DNA of 64,000 nt, taken from assembly GCF_003052265.1 (NCBI RefSeq), contig NZ_QANS01000002.1:124001-188000 (forward strand). The letters run 5' to 3'. The notes under the pieces were generated by a model. That model was not told the origin of the DNA, did not search any database, and worked only from the letters and a program-made list of their open reading frames with translations. Of this stretch, positions 27,260-35,748 are shown piece by piece. Numbering within the stretch: position 1 is the stretch's first letter; every line of letters begins with the position of its first letter. Made by a program: the position numbers and the translations under genes. Source of the stretch: Stenotrophobium rhamnosiphilum. GTDB lineage: Bacteria > Pseudomonadota > Gammaproteobacteria > Nevskiales > Nevskiaceae.

Positions 27260-27316
27260 CTTCGGGCATCCATGCCCTCACCATGCGCCCGCGGCATTAC
27301 CGTACATCCTGTACAT
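27260..27316. repeat. Intergenic repeat copy 1, ending in the terminator-linked motif
   Basis: On the minus strand ATGTACAGGATGTAC (27316-27302) directly follows the U-tract of the sucB terminator, continues CGGTA and then CGCGGGCGCATGG, the same order as in the element at 51463. The boundary on the regulator side is not clear. Confidence 0.7.
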
Positions 27317-27317
27317 A

Positions 27318-27350
27318 AAAAAAACGCCCCGGAATCCGGGGCGCTTTTAA
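27318..27350 (-). terminator. Rho-independent terminator of sucAB
   Basis: An 8-bp GC stem (27325-27332 with 27336-27343, loop aat) followed leftward by eight T lies 13 bases beyond the sucB stop. Confidence 0.9.
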
Positions 27351-27362
27351 TCACACTGAAGC

Positions 27363-28580
27363 TTAGAGCTGCAGCAACAACTTAGCTGGATCTTCCAAGC
27401 ATTCTTTGATCGTGCGCAAGCTCAACACAGCCTCGCGACCATCGATGATGCGGTGATCGTAGGTCATCGCCAGATACATCATCGGGCGAATCACGATCTC
27501 ACCGTTCACGACGACTGGACGTTCAGTGATGCCGTGCATGCCGAGAATTGCGCTCTGCGGGGGGTTCAGAATCGGCGTCGACATCATCGAACCGAAGATG
27601 CCACCGTTGGTGACGGAGAACGTACCGCCGGTGAGATCTTCCATCGTCAACTTGTTGTCTTTGGCTTTCGCGCCGTAGGCAGCAATCGACTTTTCGATAT
27701 CAGCAAACGACAGCTGATCTGCATCACGCAGAATTGGCACAACCAAACCGCGTGGTGACGACACAGCAATGCCGATGTCGTAGTAGCCGTGATAGACGAT
27801 GTCAGTACCGTCGACAGACGCATTCACTGCCGGATATTTCTTCAGCGCTTCAATCACTGCGCGAACGAAGAACGACATGAAACCGAGTTTGACGCCGTGC
27901 GCTTTCTCGAAGCCATCCTTGTACTTGGCGCGAATGTCGTTGATCGCCTTCAGATCAACTTCATTGAACGTCGTCAGCATCGCAGCCGTCGACTGTGCTT
28001 CGATCAAACGCTCCGCAATACGTTGGCGGATACGGGTCATCGGCACGCGCTGTTCTTCGCGAGCGCCCAGAGCACGTGGTGCGGCTGGCGCAGCAACAGC
28101 GGCAGCAGGCTTGGCCGCTGCGGCAGGTGCTGGTTTAGCGGCATGTGCTTTCACGTCTTCAATCGTGAGGCGACCACCTTTGCCCGTGCCGGCAATCTGC
28201 GAAGCAGACAGTCCCAACTCGGACAGCAATTTGCGTACTGCGGGGCTCTGACCGTCGTCGCTGCTCATCGCACCAGCAGCGCTTGTGGCAGGTGCAGCGG
28301 CAGCAGCTGCCTGTGCAGGCGCAGGTGCGGCAGCAGCGGCAACGCCTTCTTCAAGAATGCCGAGCACATCACCGGCTTGAACGGTTGCGCCAGCCTGCAC
28401 GCGAATTTCTTTGAGAATGCCGTCAACAGTTGAAGGCACTTCGAGCATGACCTTGTCGGTTTCGAGGTCGAGCATGTTCTGCTCACGCTTCACTGCATCA
28501 CCAGCCTTCAAGTGCCAAGTTGCAACAATGGCTGAGGACACTGATTCCGGCAGATTCGGTACTTTAATTTCTATGCTCAT
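27363..28580 (-). CDS. sucB: 2-oxoglutarate dehydrogenase E2, dihydrolipoyl succinyltransferase
   Basis: A 405-residue E2 subunit. The lipoyl domain has the lipoylated Lys in [13 protein letters not shown] (about residue 43), followed by an Ala/Pro linker, an E1/E3-binding domain ([19 protein letters not shown]) and the catalytic domain ending [16 protein letters not shown] with the active-site His. It is one operon with sucA, with a strong terminator after it. Confidence 0.97.
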   Translation of the reverse strand: MSIEIKVPNLPESVSSAIVATWHLKAGDAVKREQNMLDLETDKVMLEVPSTVDGILKEIRVQAGATVQAGDVLGILEEGVAAAAAPAPAQAAAAAAPATSAAGAMSSDDGQSPAVRKLLSELGLSASQIAGTGKGGRLTIEDVKAHAAKPAPAAAAKPAAAVAAPAAPRALGAREEQRVPMTRIRQRIAERLIEAQSTAAMLTTFNEVDLKAINDIRAKYKDGFEKAHGVKLGFMSFFVRAVIEALKKYPAVNASVDGTDIVYHGYYDIGIAVSSPRGLVVPILRDADQLSFADIEKSIAAYGAKAKDNKLTMEDLTGGTFSVTNGGIFGSMMSTPILNPPQSAILGMHGITERPVVVNGEIVIRPMMYLAMTYDHRIIDGREAVLSLRTIKECLEDPAKLLLQL

Positions 28581-28638
28581 GCTCGCTTTCCTTTTTGTCT
28601 GTCTTCTTTAACTTTTGCGAATTCGTTTACAGCAAGAA

Positions 28639-31488
28639 TCAAACCAGCTTACCGCCGGTGAGCGCTTCGTTAACCACTTCTTCCTGCTGCTTTTGGTGAA
28701 CCTTGAGGTAACCCACTGCCGTTGTCGCTGCGCCTTTGCGCGTCGAATACATCAGCTTCTGCTGCGGCTGCAGATAAACCGAGAGGCGGTGTTTGATCTG
28801 ATACCAAGCGCCTTGGTTTTCTGGCTCTTCCTGACACCACAACACTTCAGTTGCCTTGGGGAATTGTTTCAGCGCAGCTTCGTAACCCTCACGTGGGAAC
28901 GGATAGAGCTGTTCAATGCGCACCAGCGCCACATTGTCGAGCTTCTGCTTCTCACGTGCCTGCGCCAAGTCAAAGTAAACCTTGCCCGAGCAGAACACGA
29001 TGCGCGTAACTTTTTTGGCGTCGAGTTTTTCGACTTCTTGAATCACCGGCTGGAACTGACCTTTGGTCAGATCTTCCAGCGTTGACACTGACAGCGGGTG
29101 ACGCAGCAAGGACTTCGGCGTCATCACAATCAATGGCAGACGTGCACTACGCTTCATCTGACGACGCAGCATGTGGAACATCTGTGCAGGCGTCGACGGT
29201 ACGCAAACCTGCTGGTTGTTTTCCGCGCACAACTGCAGATAGCGTTCGAGACGCGCTGAAGAGTGCTCAGGTCCCTGCCCTTCGAAACCATGCGGCAAGA
29301 ACACAACGAGTCCGCAGAGACGGCCCCACTTGGCAAAGCCGCTGGAAATAAATTGATCGAACAGTACCTGTGCGCCGTTAGCGAAGTCGCCGAACTGCGC
29401 TTCCCAGATCACGAGTGAATCTGGGTCGGTGGTGCTGTAGCCGTATTCAAAACCAAGCACGCCAACTTCTGACAACAAGGTGTCATGCACAACGAAACGA
29501 TATTTTTCTGTCGACAGATGTCTCAGCGGCGTATAGCGCGTGCCGTTCTTGTAGTCATGCACAGTGGCGTGACGATGGAAGAACGTACCGCGACGAACGT
29601 CTTGGCCTGACAAACGAACGTTGAAGCCTTCGTTTGCGAGCGTGGCATAAGCCATCGTTTCAGCAAAGCCCCAATCCATCGGCAAATCGCCTGCCGACAT
29701 CTTGGCGCGATCTTCGTAAATTTTTTGTACGCGCGGATGCAGCGTGAAGCCTTCCGGCAAAGTCTGCAGTTTGGTGTTGAGCGTGCTCAACATATCGCGG
29801 CTCACCGAGGTATCGGTTGGCGTGTCCCACTCGCCCTTGAGGTAATTGCCCCAATTCACGGTGTACTTGTTGCCGACCAAGCCCAAGGTATTGCGCGCGG
29901 TGTTCTCGCCACGATCCAGGCCATCGCGATACGCGCGGACCAATGCTTCTGCATCTTCCTTGCTGACCGTGCCTTCCTGCTCCAAGCGTGCAGCGTAAAG
30001 CTGCATGGTGGTTGTTTGCTTCTTCACTACTTCGTACATCACTGGCGAAGTAACTGAAGGTTCGTCGGCTTCGTTGTGACCCCAACGACGGTAGCAGCAG
30101 ATGTCGATGATGACGTCTTTGTGGAATTCGTTACGGAAATCCATTGCGAGGCGCGTGACGAACACCACAGCTTCTGGATCATCTCCATTGACATGGAACA
30201 CCGGTGCTTCGAGCATCTTGGCCAAGTCAGTGCAGTAACGCGAGGTGCGCACTTCGTGATTCGGCGTTGCTTCGATGGGGTTCGGCGTGGTGAAACCAAT
30301 CTGGTTGTTGACGATGATATGAACCGTGCCGCCCGTTGCGTAGCCCTTGGACTGCGAGAGCTGCAGCGTTTCCATCACAACGCCCTGACCTGCGAACGCC
30401 GCGTCACCGTGAATCAACACAGGCACTACGCGCTGACCGGCTTCATCAAGGCGACGTGTTTGACGTGCCTTAACGCTGCCTTCGACAACAGGATTAACAA
30501 TTTCAAGATGCGAAGGATTGAACGCCAGCACCAAGTGCAGGCGCTTGCCCGCTACTTCGACGTCGGTCGAAAAGCCCATGTGATATTTCACGTCGCCTGC
30601 ACGGCTCAGTGAATCTGCGGAATATTTACCTTCGAACTCTGCAAACAAATCTTTTGGCGATTTGCCGAGAACATTGATCAGCACGTTGAGGCGACCGCGG
30701 TGCGCCATGCCGATCACAACTTCTTCAACGTCGCGCTCTGCGCAGGCGTGTAGCACTTCATCCATCGCTGGGATCAGTGCATCACCACCTTCCAGCGAGA
30801 AGCGCTTCTGGCCAACATATTTGTTGTGCAGGTAACGCTCAATGCCTTCAGCAGCAACGAGCTGCTTCAATACTTCGCGCTTACGCTCAGTAGCAATCTT
30901 CGGTTGGAACGCAACAGTTTCGAGGCGCTTCTGGATCCAGCGCTTCTGCGCCGTTTCCGTGATGTACATGTACTCCGCGCCGATGGTGTCGGTGTAAACC
31001 GATTTCAGAATGCGGATGATGTCTTTGAGCGGCAGACGATCAGCTGCAGCGAGCGTACCGGTGTTGAAGACGGTATCAATATCTGCAGCGGTGAGGCCGT
31101 GGAATGCAGGATCAAGATCCGGCACGTTTTGCGGCGGCGCCAAACCCAGTGGATCAAGTCTGGCGGCCTGATGACCACGCACGCGGTAATAGTTGATCAG
31201 GCGGAGAACACCGGCCTGCTTTTCTGCAGCCTGGGCATCAAAGCCAGATTCTGCAGCGACAACGAGGCGCGGTTCGCGCGCGAGTTTTTCAAAGCGTTCA
31301 ATCACTGGGCTATGCGGCACATCCGCATAACCATCCGCGCCTTGCACGCCGCGGAAGTAAGCACGCCAAACCGGATCTACTGATTCCGGATTCTCGAGAA
31401 ACTGCTCGTAGTAAGCCTCGATGTAAGGCGCATTGGCGCCGTTGATCGTCGATGACTCAATAAAGCTTTGATACTTGCTACCGCTCAT
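28639..31488 (-). CDS. sucA: 2-oxoglutarate dehydrogenase E1
   Basis: A 949-residue thiamine-diphosphate enzyme that decarboxylates 2-oxoglutarate in the TCA cycle. Visible features: FLENPESVDPVWRAYF at the N terminus, the conserved GMAHRGRLNVL and HGDAAFAGQGVV, the thiamine-diphosphate motif GDDPEAVVFVTRLA, and the C-terminal WCQEEPENQGAW. GGAAGG four bases before the ATG at 31488 fixes this start; a GTG at 31500 would include that site. It is the first gene of sucAB. Confidence 0.98.
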   Translation of the reverse strand: MSGSKYQSFIESSTINGANAPYIEAYYEQFLENPESVDPVWRAYFRGVQGADGYADVPHSPVIERFEKLAREPRLVVAAESGFDAQAAEKQAGVLRLINYYRVRGHQAARLDPLGLAPPQNVPDLDPAFHGLTAADIDTVFNTGTLAAADRLPLKDIIRILKSVYTDTIGAEYMYITETAQKRWIQKRLETVAFQPKIATERKREVLKQLVAAEGIERYLHNKYVGQKRFSLEGGDALIPAMDEVLHACAERDVEEVVIGMAHRGRLNVLINVLGKSPKDLFAEFEGKYSADSLSRAGDVKYHMGFSTDVEVAGKRLHLVLAFNPSHLEIVNPVVEGSVKARQTRRLDEAGQRVVPVLIHGDAAFAGQGVVMETLQLSQSKGYATGGTVHIIVNNQIGFTTPNPIEATPNHEVRTSRYCTDLAKMLEAPVFHVNGDDPEAVVFVTRLAMDFRNEFHKDVIIDICCYRRWGHNEADEPSVTSPVMYEVVKKQTTTMQLYAARLEQEGTVSKEDAEALVRAYRDGLDRGENTARNTLGLVGNKYTVNWGNYLKGEWDTPTDTSVSRDMLSTLNTKLQTLPEGFTLHPRVQKIYEDRAKMSAGDLPMDWGFAETMAYATLANEGFNVRLSGQDVRRGTFFHRHATVHDYKNGTRYTPLRHLSTEKYRFVVHDTLLSEVGVLGFEYGYSTTDPDSLVIWEAQFGDFANGAQVLFDQFISSGFAKWGRLCGLVVFLPHGFEGQGPEHSSARLERYLQLCAENNQQVCVPSTPAQMFHMLRRQMKRSARLPLIVMTPKSLLRHPLSVSTLEDLTKGQFQPVIQEVEKLDAKKVTRIVFCSGKVYFDLAQAREKQKLDNVALVRIEQLYPFPREGYEAALKQFPKATEVLWCQEEPENQGAWYQIKHRLSVYLQPQQKLMYSTRKGAATTAVGYLKVHQKQQEEVVNEALTGGKLV

Positions 31489-31590
31489 ATTGCCTTCCAC
31501 CCGTCCTTGCTTAATCGCACATCAGGTGGAGCAAGGCGCTCCGCCTGACTCCGTCTCTTTATGCTTCTGTGCTCAATGGCTCTACAACGT

Positions 31591-32490
31591 TCATTTCTTC
31601 GCGCTATCCGGCTTCAGCAAATCGTCCGTAAGGCCAGTCAGATATTTACGGAAATCATCCGCCAACTCAGGATGCTTGAGACCGTATTCAACATTCGCCT
31701 TGAGATAACCCAACTTGCTGCCGCAGTCGTAACGCGTGCCTTCAAATTGGTATGACAGCACGGTCTGCTCTTGCAGCAACATGCTGATTGCGTCGGTCAA
31801 CTGGATTTCGCCGCCTGCACCGCGCGGTGTGCGCTCCAGCAATTTGAAAATGCGTGGCGTCAAAATGTAACGACCGACCACAGCCAGATCGCTAGGAGCA
31901 TCTTCAGCTTTTGGTTTTTCAACAATGCGACGAATTTCGCCGATGCCTTCGCCAACCGGCTTCACATCAACCACGCCGTAGCCGCTGATCTCGGACTTAG
32001 GCACGCGCTGCGTGGCGATCACGCTGGTGCCGTATTCCTGATACACGCGCTGCATCTGCGCCAAGCAAGGGCGCAATTTTCCGTCGATAAGATCGTCAGC
32101 AAGAATCACGCAGAAATCTTCGTCGCCAACGGCTGGGGCTGCACACAGAACCGCGTGACCCAAGCCCAAAGCTTCGGCCTGACGAATGAAAATGCAGGTG
32201 ACGCCGGGAGGCAGAACTTCTTGCACCAGCTCCAGCAATTTGCCTTTGCCTTTGGCGGCAAGTTCGGCTTCAAGCTCATAGGCTTTGTCGAAGTGATCCA
32301 TGATGGAATTCTTCGAACGACCGGTGATAAAGATCAGTTCCTGTGCACCAGCGCTAACGGCTTCTTGCACGGCATACTGAATCAGCGGTTTATCAACTAC
32401 GGGAAGCATTTCCTTGGCGCTAGCCTTGGTTGCTGGCAAAAAGCGCGTGCCCATGCCGGCAACGGGAAATACAGCCTTGCGAATACGCAT
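31591..32490 (-). CDS. galU: UTP-glucose-1-phosphate uridylyltransferase
   Basis: A 299-residue nucleotidyltransferase that makes UDP-glucose for surface polysaccharides. The signature AVFPVAGMGTRFLPATKASAKEM is complete, with LVDKPLIQYAV-like VVDKPLIQYAV and the GTRYDCGSKLGYLKA end region. It lies upstream of sucA on the same strand, separated by about 100 bases that hold a small hairpin. Confidence 0.97.
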   Translation of the reverse strand: MRIRKAVFPVAGMGTRFLPATKASAKEMLPVVDKPLIQYAVQEAVSAGAQELIFITGRSKNSIMDHFDKAYELEAELAAKGKGKLLELVQEVLPPGVTCIFIRQAEALGLGHAVLCAAPAVGDEDFCVILADDLIDGKLRPCLAQMQRVYQEYGTSVIATQRVPKSEISGYGVVDVKPVGEGIGEIRRIVEKPKAEDAPSDLAVVGRYILTPRIFKLLERTPRGAGGEIQLTDAISMLLQEQTVLSYQFEGTRYDCGSKLGYLKANVEYGLKHPELADDFRKYLTGLTDDLLKPDSAKK

Positions 32491-32529
32491 TCTTATGTTC
32501 TCCTGATTGGCGTTAGTTTATCGCAGCTG

Positions 32530-33387
32530 TTAGCTCAGCGAACCGCTTAAATGCATCTTGTCGGCATTACGCGCGATGAGCGCGAAGTCGTAAGCATCGC
32601 CGTTCTTCTGGAATTTCATCGCCACCTTCCCGGGTAGGAAAAGCGGCTGCTTGAACTGCACCAGTAATTCTTTAGGCTCAGGCGCGCCTGCTTCTTGCAA
32701 CAACGCAGCGCAATGCGCCAACGACCACATGCCGTGCGCAATGGCGCGCTTGAAACCGAATAATTTGGCGCTGAAGGCAGTCAAGTGAATCGGGTTGTAA
32801 TCCTTGCCCGCAGCAGCGTAACGACGGCCCATGTCAGCCGGCACGTCGAAACTGCGGTATTCGGTGAGCTGCTGCACCGGCAATTGAGCTTTCGGCTTGG
32901 CACCACCGCCACCCTTACCTTCAGAAATGCGGTAAATCGCAGTCATTAAAGAGGTGTAAAGCACTTCGCCATCCAGCGTGTATTCGGTGACGAGGTCAAA
33001 CTCCAAACCGGCGCGAACGCGGCGCGATTCGGTGATGCGTGCAGCAACGCTATAGGTTTCGTCTGCGCGCAGCGGGCGCGTCTGACGAATGCTATTGCGA
33101 ACGTGGACGATGCCCAGCATCGGCAGCGGAAACTCTGGCTGCGCCATCAAATACATCGGCAGCGAAAACGCCATCACCTGTGGAAACGTGATCGGCAAGG
33201 TCTCAGCGCCTTTAAAGCCACAAACCTTGTTATAGGCAGCCAGCTGCGCGGCATCGGCGCGGACATTGTCCAGGCGCGTTTCCAGCAGCGGCAGCTCAAT
33301 GTTCTTACCCGGCTTGCGGCGGGCCGAGCCAGCAGCCTTGAGATACAAGGACAGAGCTGAAGGTGGGCGTTCGAGAGTTGAAGTCAT
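32530..33387 (-). CDS. MaoC-type acyl dehydratase
   Basis: A 285-residue protein with two hotdog domains. The hydratase-2 motif is clear in the C-terminal half: YAAAGKDYNPIHL, then GFKRAIAHGMWSLA, with the catalytic Asp and His. Such proteins hydrate enoyl-CoA or enoyl-ACP. It sits alone between galU and the ccm operon, preceded by about 180 AT-rich bases that may hold its promoter. Substrate unknown. Confidence 0.85.
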   Translation of the reverse strand: MTSTLERPPSALSLYLKAAGSARRKPGKNIELPLLETRLDNVRADAAQLAAYNKVCGFKGAETLPITFPQVMAFSLPMYLMAQPEFPLPMLGIVHVRNSIRQTRPLRADETYSVAARITESRRVRAGLEFDLVTEYTLDGEVLYTSLMTAIYRISEGKGGGGAKPKAQLPVQQLTEYRSFDVPADMGRRYAAAGKDYNPIHLTAFSAKLFGFKRAIAHGMWSLAHCAALLQEAGAPEPKELLVQFKQPLFLPGKVAMKFQKNGDAYDFALIARNADKMHLSGSLS

Positions 33388-33566
33388 GAATGAAAGTCCA
33401 TCATCTAGTTACGGAATTTTCGCGCGTAGTGTCCGACATGGGCCGTCGAATCACCACCCGCACATGGATGAGCAGCGCTCAAAAATGTGTTTTTATATAG
33501 ATAATTATTATTTATTAATTTACAAATAAAAACATCAGATCGCTAAATCAGTAAAAATACTGGTGT

Positions 33567-34790
33567 TTACTGGACCACTTCGGAAATAAGCAAAGTGACC
33601 GGCTTCGACGCCTCATCACGCCCTAACTCGATTTGACCCTGCAAATCCCCGGCCTGCGCCTGAGCAGTTCCGCTCGGGCTAATTCGTGCAGTGAGTATCC
33701 AACGCGGAAATTGTGACAATTTCATGGTTGGCATCATCGCCATGCTGTCATCGAGCGTCACCGTTAGCGGCAATTGGCTGGCCTCAAGCTTTTGTACGGC
33801 CAGCGGCATCGGTGGACCACCGGCGGCTTTTGCAAACACCAACAGGCTCGCGCCGGCTGGCACTTTGCTGGCAAGTGCTGGCGCAACGCTGACCTTAATT
33901 TTCAGACTGACTACGCTCGCTGCATCCGCTTTAGCCACAGCACGTTCGGGAATTTTGAGATTGCCCAGCTGAGCGAGTTCTTGCAGTCGCGCATCCAAAG
34001 CGGTGCGCAATTCCTCAGGCAATTCTTGATCACGCAATTTAAGCCAGTGCGTTAGCGAAGCTTTGTAGTTGCCAGCCTGCGCAGCAGCAAGGCCTGCGTA
34101 CCAAAGCGCTTTGCCTTGATTGGGTTCCAGCACCAATGCCTGTTCAAACAACTTGGCGGGCTCGCCTGCGACTTGCCGCTCATGCGACATCGCCAGCGAT
34201 TCGCCTTGTCCAACCAGCCAGTCAGCCGTCTGATTGCCATTCAGCAAATTGGCCTTGGCATAAGCCTGTGAGGCTTCGACGTAACGTTGCGTGATGAAAT
34301 ATGAGCGTCCCAACAGCGCCCAACCTTCAGCGTCTTCGGGCGTTTTCTTTAAGCGCTTTTCCAACCGTTGAACCATCGCTTGTACGGTCAGCTGCTGTGC
34401 CTGATCCGGATGCGCGAGCGCCTGATCAATCGTCTGCTGGGTTTCCCAGCTATCGCCATTGAAATACCAGATCGCTGCGAACACCGACAAGCTCAGTGCC
34501 ATCAGCACCGCCAAGTAAGGACGACGTTGCGCGATCTGCGGCCCGGTTGGCACCGCATCAACATCACTCAACAAACGCGCAGCCAGTTCTTGCTTGAGCG
34601 CAGCAGCAGCGCCTGCATCAACCAGTCCGCTGCTCAAATCATTTTCAATTTCTGCCAAGCGTGTGCGATAGGCCACGAGATTGGCTTGCTTGCGCTCTTG
34701 CTGCGGCGCTTCGCCACGACGCCACCACGGCCGCAATAACCAGACCAAGGAAAGCAATGCCAGCACCGCCATCGCAACATACGAAATCAT
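33567..34790 (-). CDS. ccmI: Cytochrome c biogenesis protein CcmI
   Basis: A 407-residue protein with two N-terminal membrane helices (about 3-20 and 93-110), a Leu-zipper-like cytoplasmic loop, then TPR repeats (GWALLGRSYFITQRYVEASQ) and a C-terminal beta domain. CcmI presents apocytochrome c to the heme ligation complex CcmFH. It is the last gene of the ccm operon and overlaps ccmH by four bases. Confidence 0.93.
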   Translation of the reverse strand: MISYVAMAVLALLSLVWLLRPWWRRGEAPQQERKQANLVAYRTRLAEIENDLSSGLVDAGAAAALKQELAARLLSDVDAVPTGPQIAQRRPYLAVLMALSLSVFAAIWYFNGDSWETQQTIDQALAHPDQAQQLTVQAMVQRLEKRLKKTPEDAEGWALLGRSYFITQRYVEASQAYAKANLLNGNQTADWLVGQGESLAMSHERQVAGEPAKLFEQALVLEPNQGKALWYAGLAAAQAGNYKASLTHWLKLRDQELPEELRTALDARLQELAQLGNLKIPERAVAKADAASVVSLKIKVSVAPALASKVPAGASLLVFAKAAGGPPMPLAVQKLEASQLPLTVTLDDSMAMMPTMKLSQFPRWILTARISPSGTAQAQAGDLQGQIELGRDEASKPVTLLISEVVQ

Positions 34791-35233
34791 TTGTTTTCAT
34801 CCAGAAGCTTGCGCAGCTTCTCTTCATCAAGCGCGGTGGCCGTGGATGGCTTGCGCGTGCGGCGCGTAAACAGATACGCCATGACTAAAGCCAGCAACAC
34901 CAACACTGCAGGGCCTAGCCACAGCAGCAAGGTAATCATCTTGAACGGTGGGTTGTACAAAACAAAATCACCGTAGCGCTGCGTGAGGTAATCCATGATT
35001 TCTTGATTACTCTCGCCCGCCAAAATTTGGCGACGCACTTGATGACGCAAATCGTTGGCGAGCGGCGCATCGGAATCCGCGATGTTCTGGTTCTGACAAA
35101 CCAAGCAGCGAAGTTCGTGAATCAATGTGCGATAGCGTGCTTCTTGCGAGGTATCCATGCCTGCAACATCAGCCGCCATGGTTGCGCCAGCAATGCTGGG
35201 TAACAGAGCCAAAAGAAGAAACAGCGTTCTCAT
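34787..35233 (-). CDS. ccmH: Cytochrome c maturation thioredoxin-like protein CcmH
   Basis: A 148-residue protein with a signal peptide, the redox motif LRCLVCQNQNI (Cys43, Cys46) and a C-terminal membrane anchor (about 108-130). It keeps the apocytochrome CXXCH reduced. The ATG at 35233 overlaps the ccmG stop; the frame upstream is a shadow. Confidence 0.96.
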   Translation of the reverse strand: MRTLFLLLALLPSIAGATMAADVAGMDTSQEARYRTLIHELRCLVCQNQNIADSDAPLANDLRHQVRRQILAGESNQEIMDYLTQRYGDFVLYNPPFKMITLLLWLGPAVLVLLALVMAYLFTRRTRKPSTATALDEEKLRKLLDENK

Positions 35234-35748
35234 TTCGCAGCACCTGCCATCAGCGGTGCAATTTTTTCGCGCCAAGCCGCTTCAGTCATCGGCCCAATCT
35301 GCTTGTACACAATCACGCCTTCAGCGTTCAGCACAAAAGTTTCTGGTACGCCGTAGACGCCCCAATCCAAACCGGCCGTGCCTTCGTGATCCAGAATGAC
35401 TTTGCGATAAGGACTGCCATGGCGTGCTAGCCACTGCGTCGCATCTGCTGGTTCGTCCTTGTAGTCCATGCCGATGATTTCGACATTGGATTCTTTAGCA
35501 AGCTTCAACAGAACCGGATGCTCAACCTGACAACCTTCGCACCAGCTCGCAAAAAAATTGACGAGAACGGGACGACCTTTGAGATCAGCATTGGAATACG
35601 AACCTTCCTCGCCGAGCAATTTCAGATTGAAAGCAGGCGCTGGTTTACCAATCAGCGGGCTCGGCACTTCACGCGGATCGTTCTTCAAGCCCGCAGCAAA
35701 CAAAACAACGAGGCCTGCAAGAATCAAAACCGGAATCAGATAACGCAT
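35230..35748 (-). CDS. ccmG: Thiol:disulfide interchange protein CcmG (DsbE)
   Basis: A 172-residue membrane-anchored thioredoxin fold with redox motif ASWCEGC, the conserved GVYGVPETF with cis-Pro, and an N-terminal anchor (YLIPVLILAGLVVLFAAG). It passes electrons to CcmH and apocytochrome c. The ATG at 35748 overlaps the ccmF stop (ATGA); the longer frame reads back into ccmF. Confidence 0.97.
   Translation of the reverse strand: MRYLIPVLILAGLVVLFAAGLKNDPREVPSPLIGKPAPAFNLKLLGEEGSYSNADLKGRPVLVNFFASWCEGCQVEHPVLLKLAKESNVEIIGMDYKDEPADATQWLARHGSPYRKVILDHEGTAGLDWGVYGVPETFVLNAEGVIVYKQIGPMTEAAWREKIAPLMAGAAK

Noticed and set aside
27143-27284. N-terminal extension of the AraC regulator
   Set aside because: Overlaps repeat-like sequence and reads as Cys/Arg-rich non-conserved residues; the later ATG gives a normal family length.
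31771-32550. 259-residue frame opposite galU
   Set aside because: Antisense shadow of galU.
33388-33566. Repeat relation of GCACATGGATG (about 33460) to the element at 51463
   Set aside because: Only about 11 bases are shared; too short to call a copy.
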